This document shows, in pieces, positions 1 through 7,539 of a stretch of 64,000 nucleotides of DNA; position 1 is the stretch's first letter, and every line of letters begins with the position of its first letter. The stretch spans positions 372,001 to 436,000 of the forward strand of contig NZ_LT827014.1 of assembly GCF_900169075.1 (NCBI RefSeq), read 5' to 3'. This DNA is from Chryseobacterium phocaeense. GTDB lineage: Bacteria; Bacteroidota; Bacteroidia; Flavobacteriales; Weeksellaceae. A program made the translations under genes and the position numbers. Below the pieces are notes generated by a model. That model ran no database searches and had not been told where the DNA came from. It worked only from the letters and a program-made list of their open reading frames with translations.

Positions 1-243
1 GATCTGGCTCTGGATATCAATTCCTGGTTTGAAAATAATGATTCCCCATGGAAACCAATCTTTTATTTTCATTGGTTTTAACAGTCCTTTGAAGTCTCTG
101 TGCGCTCCGAAAGCCTGTGTATTGTCAATCTTTGAAAGTTCAGCAAGAACTACGCTCTGTATTCCCCTGTCGATGTTTTTCAGTTGTTCATCGGTAAGAT
201 CTACCCCTTCCAATGAAACGAAAAATTGCTTTTTAGTGGCCAT
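1..243 (-). CDS. hypothetical protein, C-terminus beyond the window edge
   Basis: The reverse strand reads an open frame from an ATG at 243 down to base 1 with no stop, so 81 N-terminal residues are present and the rest is off the left edge. The visible protein starts MATKKQFFVSLEGVDL, contains a predicted helix (LTDEQLKNIDRGIQSVVLAEL) and an aromatic stretch near residues 62-72 (DWFPWGIIIF). There is no signal peptide or membrane segment. I do not recognise the family. The next gene to the right is on the same strand but lies behind a 280-bp repeat-bearing gap, so the two are probably not one operon. Confidence 0.6.
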   Translation of the reverse strand, partial: MATKKQFFVSLEGVDLTDEQLKNIDRGIQSVVLAELSKIDNTQAFGAHRDFKGLLKPMKIKDWFPWGIIIFKPGIDIQSQI

Positions 244-389
244 AACTATGGTTTTTATTGGTTTTATTAAGCAAAGTTCGCGGGAAATATTGTTGAAAAT
301 TTAAGGAAAAACACCTTTATTGCATAAGTGGAAATCCGGGAAATTGATTTCTGGTTATCAGTATTTTAAATCATATTTCATGTAAGGAA

Positions 390-512
390 GCACGAAGCTG
401 GAAGATGGAAGTTATTGAACCCTTAAGAAGAGTTTTGTTCCTTTCTTATTCTTTTTTGACAAGAAATAATTAATCTAATATTAACTTCCGGCCTCCCTCT
501 TCCAGCTTCAGT
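390..512. repeat. imperfect inverted repeat, dispersed GAAGCTGGAAGA family
   Basis: GAAGCTGGAAGATGGAAGTT at 394-413 is mirrored by a stretch at 481-509 that starts TTAACTTCCGG and ends CTTCCAGCTTC. The two arms are about 70 bp apart and outside any gene. A third related copy (GAAGTTGGAAGAAGGGGACG) lies at 50686-50714. The recurrence outside genes suggests a dispersed intergenic element. Confidence 0.6.
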
Positions 513-523
513 CCAATCTTAAA

Positions 524-2248
524 TCATAATATCCTGTAAATCGGGTACTGTCTGAATGTTTTTTCTTCGAAATAAGGAGAATTCCTGTAAATCCAGTCCA
601 GCTGGGCCGTTCCGTCCTCCGAAAACTTTTTATCTGCTGATTTTTTAGCCTCAAAAGCGTCTTTCAGTTTTTTATCATTCTTCAGTAATTCTGAAGCGGT
701 ATCTTCAAAAATATAAGCTGAATAATATTCTTTCTGGGCTAAAATTCCATCAAAAAAATTCCAGTTGAAAAATGAGTCTAATGCTTCAGGTTCAAGTGTT
801 TCCACGATATACTTTACACCAGGCTGATCGGTTGAAACCAGATAATCTCCTGCCTGAAAAGCCATTTCCTTTTTTGCTGTGTCCACCGTGGTTTCATAAT
901 GAAGGTAATGCCCTTCGTAAGGGTTTTTTACCGTTTTAAAATCTTTGATCTTATAGGATTCCACATGAGCAGTACTGTCTTTTTTAAGGACCGTTATCCT
1001 GATCCGGTTCCTTTTCAGTTCTTCAATAACACGGTATTGAGATTGAGGAACCACATAGTATTTAGGAATGGTAATATATCCTGTAGGCACCGCTGTGGTA
1101 AAGAGTTTGATCTTTTTCGTAAAAGGCTTATTCCTGTCGTAATACAACCTCGGTTTCCCGGAAATCTCACTGGGCTTATATTTTCCTTCATAGCCCTTGA
1201 AATCCATGGTAGAAAACTGTGTGGAATCTATTTTCCAACGAATTCCGTACTGCATCCCGACTTTGTATTGTTTTAAATTTTCAAGGCGAAGCTCTTTTAC
1301 TTTTTTATAATCTTTATCTAGTTTCTTAAGGTTGACCAGCATGTATCTGTAGGTAGCGTCCACCCTTTTGTCATAAGGCTTCAGCATGTGCGTTTCCGGA
1401 ACCGTTCCAAGGGAATTGAACAGTGAAGTATAGCCGGTAGAGTATCTGGGAGAATCCTCAAAAGCAGCAAATCCCTCATCCGGAACATCCCCGTGGATAT
1501 TGACGTAAGGTGTGCTTTCATAGCCCAGCTTTTTCATTTCTTCCAGATTCTGAGCCTGATAATCATTATAGAAATAATTCCCCAATGTTTTCCCAAGGCG
1601 TTCTTTAAAAGTTGAAATATAGGTAAAAGTATACTGATAATCAGCGCCGTTGCTTACATGATTGTCTATAAAAACATCCGGCTGCAGCCACTGATAAATT
1701 TCCTGAAAACTGCGGGCATTTTTAGAATCTGCTTTGATAAAATCCCGGTTCAGATCATAGTTTCTGAGATTCCCCCTGAAACCGTACTGCTCCGGGCCGT
1801 TCTGATTGGCCCTTGAGTGGGAACCTCTGTTCAGCATTCCGCTGACATTATATGCAGAAATAGCTGCGATGATGAAGTTCTGTGGTGTTTTTATTTTCTT
1901 TGCCGCCAGATCCCGCATAAGCATCATCGTGGCATCTATTCCGTCCGGTTCTCCGGGATGAATGCCGTTATTGACAAAAAGAACCGCCTTATTCTTCCTC
2001 AGTTTTTCTATATCCTTCTCAGGAAAAGGATTGTAAACTACCACGTAAATGGGCTTTCCATTATCATCCTCTCCTTTTTTAAGGTATTGAATGGTATTGA
2101 AATTTTTAGCCAGATCCTGGTAATAGGCATTCATTTCTTCATACGTAACCGTCTGGTTTTTATTTCCTTTTTCAAAAGGGGTCTGGAATGAATTCTGAGC
2201 CATAAGTAACGAAGAACTCAGGAGTATCAGGAGGTATTTTAGTTTCAT
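524..2248 (-). CDS. M14 family zinc carboxypeptidase, secreted
   Basis: A 574-residue M14 metallocarboxypeptidase-like protein, predicted to hydrolyse C-terminal residues of peptides outside the cytoplasm. Residues 1-18 (MKLKYLLILLSSSLLMAQ) form a signal peptide. The zinc site is visible as HPGE (H97, E100) and a third ligand at H196 in DNHVS; the likely catalytic Glu is E284 in PETHMLKP. The frame stays open upstream to 2386, but that extension runs through low-complexity intergenic repeat DNA and would bury the signal peptide, so the start at 2248 is chosen. The length exceeds the roughly 300-residue catalytic domain, leaving about 250 C-terminal residues of unassigned beta-rich character. 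The substrate is unknown. Confidence 0.85.
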   Translation of the reverse strand: MKLKYLLILLSSSLLMAQNSFQTPFEKGNKNQTVTYEEMNAYYQDLAKNFNTIQYLKKGEDDNGKPIYVVVYNPFPEKDIEKLRKNKAVLFVNNGIHPGEPDGIDATMMLMRDLAAKKIKTPQNFIIAAISAYNVSGMLNRGSHSRANQNGPEQYGFRGNLRNYDLNRDFIKADSKNARSFQEIYQWLQPDVFIDNHVSNGADYQYTFTYISTFKERLGKTLGNYFYNDYQAQNLEEMKKLGYESTPYVNIHGDVPDEGFAAFEDSPRYSTGYTSLFNSLGTVPETHMLKPYDKRVDATYRYMLVNLKKLDKDYKKVKELRLENLKQYKVGMQYGIRWKIDSTQFSTMDFKGYEGKYKPSEISGKPRLYYDRNKPFTKKIKLFTTAVPTGYITIPKYYVVPQSQYRVIEELKRNRIRITVLKKDSTAHVESYKIKDFKTVKNPYEGHYLHYETTVDTAKKEMAFQAGDYLVSTDQPGVKYIVETLEPEALDSFFNWNFFDGILAQKEYYSAYIFEDTASELLKNDKKLKDAFEAKKSADKKFSEDGTAQLDWIYRNSPYFEEKTFRQYPIYRIL

Positions 2249-2293
2249 TGAAGCAGTTTTGATGTTCAAAAATACTAATATTCCCGGGAAAGA

Positions 2294-2340
2294 GCTAAAG
2301 GGCGAAAAGGCAAAATTGCTAAAAAGCAAAATGGCTAAGG
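2294..2340. repeat. dispersed GGCAAAATTGC-type intergenic repeat
   Basis: A run of GGCGAAAAGGCAAAATTGC and AAAAAGCAAAATGGCTAAGG. Close relatives occur at 23587-23621, 40814-40850 (inverted), 59464-59514 and 59592-59635 (inverted), always between genes. Confidence 0.6.
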
Positions 2341-2368
2341 TTGTGTGGGGTGATGTAAAAGGGGTTGG

Positions 2369-2436
2369 GATAACGCAAGGGCGCAAGGTTGTTATCTTTT
2401 TGCTGTTTTAAGGCGCGAGAAAATCAAAGATTTTCA
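2369..2436. repeat. dispersed GCGC-type intergenic repeat, copy 1
   Basis: The copy has the order AACGCAAGGGCGCAAGG, then GCTGTTTTAAGGCGCGAGAA, then AAATCAAAGATTTT. It matches the reverse complement of 60455-60522 closely and resembles 3362-3434 and 60315-60380. Confidence 0.65.
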
Positions 2437-2507
2437 TTTGAGTTTTGATATTAAAATCTGCAGAATTTGCTCAATCTGCGTGAGCCTCTCATATCCGCTT
2501 ATTTTAA

Positions 2508-2537
2508 AACCTCACAGGGTTGAACTCTATGAGGCTT
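2508..2537 (-). terminator. hairpin downstream of the phosphoesterase gene
   Basis: AACCTCACAGGGTTGAACTC followed by TATGAGGCTT is a near-palindrome of 30 bases lying 42 bp past the phosphoesterase stop codon. On the minus strand it is followed by a short T run (TTTTAAAAT). It may be an intrinsic terminator or a repeat hairpin. Confidence 0.45.
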
Positions 2538-2578
2538 GAAATGATTCTGTATCTGTTATTTTACAGGTTCCTGATCTT

Positions 2579-3316
2579 TTAAATATCATTGTTTCTTCCT
2601 CTTTCCTTAGGATAAAGGGCTGGAAGCGGCTCACTCTGCCAGAATTCTTTAGTGTTGATATCCATTAGTGACAAAGCACCTGTAAAAGCGGCTCCGGTAT
2701 CCATATTCCAAACGTTGGCTTTATTTACAGGATGGCTGATTCCTATATCCAAAGTCGGGGTATGTCCAATAAATATTTCATTATACAGCAGCAGTCTTTT
2801 CGGGTAGAGCTCTGAACTTTTCTGCAGTTTTTTATCCATGGCTACCGCGGTTTCCCAGAGGGTTCTGTCCCAGCGGTAGTTGCTGGAATAGACTTCCTTT
2901 TCAGGGCCGTGCATAGAGGAATAGCCTGCATGGATAAACAGGCGGTTGTTTTCATCAACATAATAATTTTTCATCCTCTGAAAAAATTCAAGATGGAGAT
3001 CCAGATCTTCTGGTGAATAGCCGTTATAACTTTCAACGGTGCTTTTTCCTCCATTGAAAAGCCAGACATCGGGACTTCCTCCAAACGATAGCCAATCTTC
3101 GCACCAGGCATCATGGTTTCCTTTGATAAAGATGCAGGCCTGTTTTTCTGAAAGTTCCATCAGGAACCGGATGATCTGAGAAGATTCGCTCCAGCCGTCT
3201 ACATAATCACCGAGAAAAATAAGCTGATCGTCCCCTGTAACTTCTGCTCTTTCAAGAACCTGTTTTAAGGCTTTAAAACCACCGTGAATATCACCAATAA
3301 CTAATGTTCTGCCCAT
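2579..3316 (-). CDS. calcineurin-like metallophosphoesterase (PP2A/ApaH type)
   Basis: A 245-residue cytoplasmic metallophosphoesterase. The dimetal signature is complete: GDIHG at 8-12, GDYVDG at 36-41 and GNHD at 66-69, followed by histidine motifs FIHAG and IGHTP. Relatives dephosphorylate phosphoproteins or cleave dinucleoside polyphosphates; the substrate cannot be read here. It is the last same-strand gene after the NAD/ADP-ribose cluster but is separated from kptA by 181 bp of repeat-containing DNA, so membership in that operon is uncertain. An attractive but unproven idea is that it processes a phosphorylated ADP-ribose product. Confidence 0.85.
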   Translation of the reverse strand: MGRTLVIGDIHGGFKALKQVLERAEVTGDDQLIFLGDYVDGWSESSQIIRFLMELSEKQACIFIKGNHDAWCEDWLSFGGSPDVWLFNGGKSTVESYNGYSPEDLDLHLEFFQRMKNYYVDENNRLFIHAGYSSMHGPEKEVYSSNYRWDRTLWETAVAMDKKLQKSSELYPKRLLLYNEIFIGHTPTLDIGISHPVNKANVWNMDTGAAFTGALSLMDINTKEFWQSEPLPALYPKERGRNNDI

Positions 3317-3361
3317 TTCTTATTTTGAAATTTATTTTTTAGATATTCTGATTTTTTTGTT

Positions 3362-3434
3362 GGATAACGCAAAGACGCTAATTTTTTCAAATGTTGCGTT
3401 TTAAGGCGCAAGGATTTTATCTGCGATAAAATTG
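3362..3434. repeat. dispersed GCGC-type intergenic repeat, copy 2
   Basis: GGATAACGCAAAGACGC, then GTTGCGTTTTAAGGCGCAAG, then GATTTTATCTGCGATAAAAT. It shares its second half with the copy at 60315-60380. Confidence 0.65.
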
Positions 3435-3465
3435 ACGGAGCCCTATCCTGCATCTTTATCCTTTA

Positions 3466-3500
3466 TTCTTTATTCTTTGTTCTTTGTTCTTTGTTCTTTA
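3466..3500. repeat. five tandem 7-bp repeats TTCTTTR at the kptA stop codon
   Basis: TTCTTTA, TTCTTTG, TTCTTTG, TTCTTTG, TTCTTTA run head to tail from 3466 to 3500. The last unit contains the stop codon of the kptA gene (minus strand, 3500-3498). Confidence 0.8.
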
Positions 3501-4040
3501 CTTACTAATATATTGGGGTTCAACAAAATCTGTCAGCCAGACTCCATTGGCTGAGAGGAAAAATATAATTCCGGCCTCATGCATTGCTTTTGTTCTGATG
3601 GTCAGAATCACAGGCTTTCCATGGCGCATTCCCACCTTTGTCGCAGTTTCTTTGTCTGCACTGAGGTGAACATGCTGGCGGGTCCTTTTTTCAATTCCAT
3701 TTTCGAGGATGGAAGAAATATTGGCTTCTGCTGTTCCATGATAGAGGAAATCAGGAGGCTGAGCAGCTTTCAGGTCCAGATCTATAGCTATGGAATGTCC
3801 CTGACTGGCTCTGATCCTCGTTTTATCCTCATTAAAAGCGAACCGTTTTTTATTATTGGTTTCCACCACTTCTTCAAGGTCTTCAAAACTAAAATGCATT
3901 CTTCCTTTTGCAGATTTTGTAATAAGTTCACTGACGTCCGCCCATCCGTTTTCATCCAGTTTCAGCTGAATGTTTTCGGGCTGATGCCTGAGAATAAGGC
4001 TTAGAAATTTGCTTATTCTTTTGTTTTCTATTTCGGTCAT
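3498..4040 (-). CDS. kptA: RNA 2'-phosphotransferase (Tpt1/KptA family)
   Basis: A 180-residue Tpt1/KptA enzyme. The family removes an internal 2'-phosphate from RNA by transferring it to NAD+, giving ADP-ribose 1'',2''-cyclic phosphate and nicotinamide; several bacterial members also ADP-ribosylate nucleic-acid ends. The sequence shows the family marks: LILRHQP with R18-H19, RASQGHS with R78 and H82, LYHGT with H101, and HVHLS at 123-127. Length is typical. It starts 7 bp after the ADP-ribosylglycohydrolase stop, so the two are co-transcribed. Bacteria have no known tRNA-splicing 2'-phosphate, so its place in an ADP-ribose cluster hints at RNA repair or nucleic-acid ADP-ribosylation; that is inference. 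Confidence 0.92.
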   Translation of the reverse strand: MTEIENKRISKFLSLILRHQPENIQLKLDENGWADVSELITKSAKGRMHFSFEDLEEVVETNNKKRFAFNEDKTRIRASQGHSIAIDLDLKAAQPPDFLYHGTAEANISSILENGIEKRTRQHVHLSADKETATKVGMRHGKPVILTIRTKAMHEAGIIFFLSANGVWLTDFVEPQYISK

Positions 4041-4047
4041 TGTTTTT

Positions 4048-4989
4048 TTATTTCATTAATTTTTTTTGGAGCTTTTCACATAAAACCCCGATGTCATCTT
4101 TCCTGACAAGTTCATTAATCCATTCTTCCGGAATATTTTCAAAACCATAGTAGATTCCGGCAATTCCTCCGGTAATGGCTCCTGTGGTATCGGTATCTTC
4201 TCCTAAATTTACCGCTTTTAAAACCGCTTCTGAATAACTTTCTGAGTTTAAAAAGCACCATAGGGACGCTTCCAGACTGTGGAGAACGTAACCGCTGCTG
4301 TAAATCTTTTCTTCCGGAAATTCATTCAATTTATTGTTTAGGATTCGAGTAAATTTATCCATTTCATTTTGGGAGCAAACCGGATTATGATCTAAAAAAT
4401 GTTTTACAGAAAGTTTCATCTCGCCATAAGCTTCAAATTTATCCTTACCTTTTATAATTTCCCTCAGCAATTCCAAATAAATAAAACAGGCTATAACTGA
4501 ACGAATGTGGCCATGAGTAACTGACGACACATCTTTTACAATATCAAACCGCTTTGTAATTTCAAAATCTTTAATATAAAATAAAAGAGGCAATATTCTC
4601 ATTAATGACCCGTTTCCATTGTCAAATTCACTAGTTCCACCACAAACTTGAGGAGTATAACCTTTACTGATTTTATAAATTGCCTGCCTGGTAGCAATAC
4701 CTATGTCGAAAACTCTTCCATGCGGTGTCCATATTTCCGCATTATACCATTGAAGAAATTTCAACGCTATATTTTCCAGATCATATCCATTGCAAAGGCT
4801 GTCTGTAAGGCACAGTGTTAAAGAACCATCATCACTCCACGTACCTGCTGGCTGGTGATGGGTTCCCAATCCTCGCATTTTTGTTACCGGCGACCGCTTA
4901 AGCTGTTCTCTGCTTCTAAATTCCACCGGCACACCCAGTGCATCGCCGATGCATACTCCAAAAATCCCAGCTTTTACCATATTTTCCAT
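4048..4989 (-). CDS. ADP-ribosylglycohydrolase (DraG/ARH family)
   Basis: A 313-residue ADP-ribosylglycohydrolase that should hydrolyse ADP-ribose off a modified protein, nucleic acid or small molecule. The N-terminal GDALGVPVEF (15-24), the metal-binding WSDDGSLTL (D53, D54) and the C-terminal GEDTDTTGAI (D265, D267) form the di-magnesium site of the family. Its ATG shares one base with the upstream sirtuin stop (TGATG), which implies translational coupling. The target (Arg, Ser, nucleic acid or O-acetyl-ADP-ribose made by the sirtuin) cannot be told from sequence. Confidence 0.93.
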   Translation of the reverse strand: MENMVKAGIFGVCIGDALGVPVEFRSREQLKRSPVTKMRGLGTHHQPAGTWSDDGSLTLCLTDSLCNGYDLENIALKFLQWYNAEIWTPHGRVFDIGIATRQAIYKISKGYTPQVCGGTSEFDNGNGSLMRILPLLFYIKDFEITKRFDIVKDVSSVTHGHIRSVIACFIYLELLREIIKGKDKFEAYGEMKLSVKHFLDHNPVCSQNEMDKFTRILNNKLNEFPEEKIYSSGYVLHSLEASLWCFLNSESYSEAVLKAVNLGEDTDTTGAITGGIAGIYYGFENIPEEWINELVRKDDIGVLCEKLQKKLMK

Positions 4990-5675
4990 CAGGCAAGTTC
5001 TATCAGTTTATCATACAGGAGTTTCATGCCTCTTGTTGCCGATTCTTTCATGACCACTGCTCTTTTTCCATAACCGAAGCCCGTTTCATTGGGATTGATC
5101 ACGACCAGCAGACAATCGTCTTTGATCTCATGGATCAATCCAGCCGCCGGATATACCTGCAATGAAGTCCCGATTACCACCAGAATATCCGCTTCTTTTA
5201 CTTTTTCCTGTGCCGTTTTATACAATGGAACATCTTCGCCAAACCAGACGATAAAAGGTCTGAGCTGAGCCCCATCTTCCGCCTTATCTCCAATTTGGAT
5301 ATCACCTTTTTGTTCGTAGATCAGGTTTTTATTATTGCATGAACATGATTTGAACAATTCCCCGTGAATATGCAGGATATTCGTAGATCCGGCTCTTTCA
5401 TGCAGGTCATCTATATTTTGGGTAATGATCTGAACTTCGAAATGTTTTTCTAATTCTGCCAACAGTCTGTGGGCTTCATTGGGCTGTACTTCATGAAGCT
5501 GTCTCCTTCGCTGATTATAAAATTCCAGAACCAATCCTCTGTCTTTTCTCCACCCTTCCGGGCTGGCCACCTCTGTGATGCTATGATTTTCCCAGAGACC
5601 GTCTCCGTCCCTGAATGTTTTTATTCCGCTTTCGGCACTGATTCCGGCGCCACTTAATATGGTTAGTTTTTTCAT
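4989..5675 (-). CDS. cobB: NAD-dependent deacylase, sirtuin (class III/SIRT5-like)
   Basis: A 228-residue sirtuin that uses NAD+ to remove acyl groups from lysine, releasing nicotinamide and O-acyl-ADP-ribose. GAGIS (9-13), TQNIDDLH (85-92) and the catalytic H104 in HIHGE are present. Y53 and R56 in FYNQR form the Y-x-x-R pair that marks desuccinylase/demalonylase-type sirtuins. The zinc ribbon is odd: only CSC (C111, C113) remains and the usual second CxxC position reads GDKAEDG, so a normal four-cysteine zinc site is missing. It overlaps the DUF2971 gene upstream (ATGA) and the ADP-ribosylglycohydrolase gene downstream (TGATG). Confidence 0.92.
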   Translation of the reverse strand: MKKLTILSGAGISAESGIKTFRDGDGLWENHSITEVASPEGWRKDRGLVLEFYNQRRRQLHEVQPNEAHRLLAELEKHFEVQIITQNIDDLHERAGSTNILHIHGELFKSCSCNNKNLIYEQKGDIQIGDKAEDGAQLRPFIVWFGEDVPLYKTAQEKVKEADILVVIGTSLQVYPAAGLIHEIKDDCLLVVINPNETGFGYGKRAVVMKESATRGMKLLYDKLIELA

Positions 5676-6709
5676 TGGTTTTTTAAAATTTCATTGTAAT
5701 AAAAATCTTTATAAGGATTATTAATTGCTGCTTCTTCCCAATCGTCACAAACGGTGATTATTGAGTTAGCATATTCAATATATTCCCTATCACTTTTGGG
5801 ATAAACATTTATTAATGATTTAACTTCTTTATTGTTAAAAACATACAAGCTATTTTCTTTAATACAGAATGCTTCTCTAAATGCTAAAATAAATTCTTTT
5901 ACTTTAGATTCATCCATAGAATCTTTATAATGAATATAATAAGACTTATGAAGAACGTTACTGCGATGTTCAAGTATATCAAATTCAAAAGTACTTACTT
6001 CATATTTTAGTTTACGTTTTGTTTCATTAATCAGTTTAAAGTCTAATTTAAAATTCGATGGAAATACTTCATAAAATCTCACATCCATCTTTTTGAAAAG
6101 TTCATAAAAAGACTCTTTAATTATTTCTGGTGTTTTAATTCCAAAATAAATTCCTGTAATCGCAGACGGATGAAATTTTTTCATTCCAAAATTATCAAAA
6201 ATCAACCTTATTTCTTCTTCATGCTGCCATGTAGACTTTTTAGTAGCAAACATTTTTTTAATAAACTCATCTTTCAAATTTATAAGATCATTAATATCTA
6301 ATGTTGGAATGTTATCTTTATAATCAATTTTGAATTTATATTGAAAATCAAAGTTTTGCCCCCTATCAATTAATTTTTCTAAATCATACTCTACACAGTA
6401 TCCCGAATAAGAACTTGCATAATAAGCCCACAATTGCTCATTCAAAAAATCTGTACTTAAACAATATACTCCAATTTTTTCCTTGAAGTTTAAAACTTCT
6501 TTAAATTGCTTTTCAAAATTATTTAACTCTTTATATGGAAATAAAGTTTTCAAAAGTTCTATAACTTGGGATATTTCTTCATTAAAATAAATGTCAAACG
6601 GGTCATTCAACATGTTATAATTAGATGAGTAAAAAGAATTATTTTTAATCGTTTCAAAATCTCTTTTAAAAACGTCCTCCTCTATTGATCTGTATTTATA
6701 AACTTTCAT
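5672..6709 (-). CDS. DUF2971 domain protein
   Basis: A 345-residue cytoplasmic protein with the DUF2971 pattern: an N-terminal YKYRS, then SNYNMLNDPFD near residues 29-40, then CLSTDFLNEQLWAYYASSYSGYCVEYD in the middle (given here only as the position of the CLST/WAYYA/GYCVEY motifs, about residues 98-124). DUF2971 has no firmly established activity; members often occur in accessory and defence contexts. The gene is more AT-rich than its neighbours, which may indicate separate acquisition. It sits between the PARG-like gene (11 bp gap) and the sirtuin (4-base overlap), so it is in the operon. Confidence 0.75.
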   Translation of the reverse strand: MKVYKYRSIEEDVFKRDFETIKNNSFYSSNYNMLNDPFDIYFNEEISQVIELLKTLFPYKELNNFEKQFKEVLNFKEKIGVYCLSTDFLNEQLWAYYASSYSGYCVEYDLEKLIDRGQNFDFQYKFKIDYKDNIPTLDINDLINLKDEFIKKMFATKKSTWQHEEEIRLIFDNFGMKKFHPSAITGIYFGIKTPEIIKESFYELFKKMDVRFYEVFPSNFKLDFKLINETKRKLKYEVSTFEFDILEHRSNVLHKSYYIHYKDSMDESKVKEFILAFREAFCIKENSLYVFNNKEVKSLINVYPKSDREYIEYANSIITVCDDWEEAAINNPYKDFYYNEILKNQ

Positions 6710-6720
6710 AATAATTCGTA

Positions 6721-7539
6721 TTATTTAAAAAAATCTTCAAACGGCTTTATCATTTCTTCTTTCTTCGTCAAAACGGCAAAAACCACTCTTTTAAATTTAT
6801 TTTTATATTTTCCGTGAAGATGTTTTTTGAATAAATCCGCAATCTCCTGTGGATCATTTTTAAAAACTCCGCAACCCCAGGCACCTAAAATCAGTGTTTC
6901 ATTTCCCTGATTCAAGGCAAGAGCAAACATTTTCTTCATCCTGATATCCATAGCTCCATATATTTCCCCTTCTCTTTCCGGCTCCTGTCTTTTTACAACT
7001 CCGGCGTTCACAGCTGGTGATGTGATAAAGTTACATAGAACTGGTTTAGATAATAGTTCTCCTTTATCCTTCCTGAAGACAGGAACTTTTGGACTGTAAA
7101 TCATCATATCCGTGTAAAAGCAGGATTCCATATTTCTATGAATCTTGTAATAGTCCCCGGCTTGTAACTGAGTTTCATACAGAGCTGAAGTTCTTGCCAG
7201 GCTTTCTTCCTGAGCTTCTGCTCCACTGATAAAGCCTCCTCCCGGATTTTTGGCTGATGCAAAATTCAAGCACATTATTTTCTCCTGGTTTTCTTCCTCA
7301 GCTAATTTTAAAATTGCTTTTAGCGAGCTGAAATTCCATACTTCAAATTGGGTTTCAAAATTGGTTTCAGGAAGTTCAGATTTTGATATTTCAGCCAAAT
7401 CTTCCGATGAAAATAAAACGGTTCCTTTCTTACAATCTTCCAGTTCTTTTTCTATTGAAATTTTTTCGTTCTCTTTGTTTATATAATATTTTTTGGCTAA
7501 GATGTCCAATGTATCTTTTGCCATTCCTTTATTGGTCAT
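6721..7539 (-). CDS. microbial PARG-type macrodomain protein (TIGR02452 family)
   Basis: A 272-residue protein with the poly(ADP-ribose) glycohydrolase signature GGG-x(7)-QEE: GGG at 100-102 and QEE at 110-112. A second macrodomain loop, GAWGCGVFKNDP, lies near residues 225-240. Family members hydrolyse the ribose-ribose bonds of poly(ADP-ribose) or remove ADP-ribose from targets. The start overlaps the upstream small ADP-ribosylation-type gene by 11 bases, suggesting that the two products are made in fixed ratio. Bacterial PARGs in this family usually lack a linked PARP, so the source of the polymer or mono-ADP-ribose is an open question here. Confidence 0.9.
   Translation of the reverse strand: MTNKGMAKDTLDILAKKYYINKENEKISIEKELEDCKKGTVLFSSEDLAEISKSELPETNFETQFEVWNFSSLKAILKLAEEENQEKIMCLNFASAKNPGGGFISGAEAQEESLARTSALYETQLQAGDYYKIHRNMESCFYTDMMIYSPKVPVFRKDKGELLSKPVLCNFITSPAVNAGVVKRQEPEREGEIYGAMDIRMKKMFALALNQGNETLILGAWGCGVFKNDPQEIADLFKKHLHGKYKNKFKRVVFAVLTKKEEMIKPFEDFFK

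Noticed and set aside
2249..2386. A longer start of the M14 peptidase
   Set aside because: The extra residues are coded by repeat-type intergenic DNA and would bury the signal peptide at 2248.
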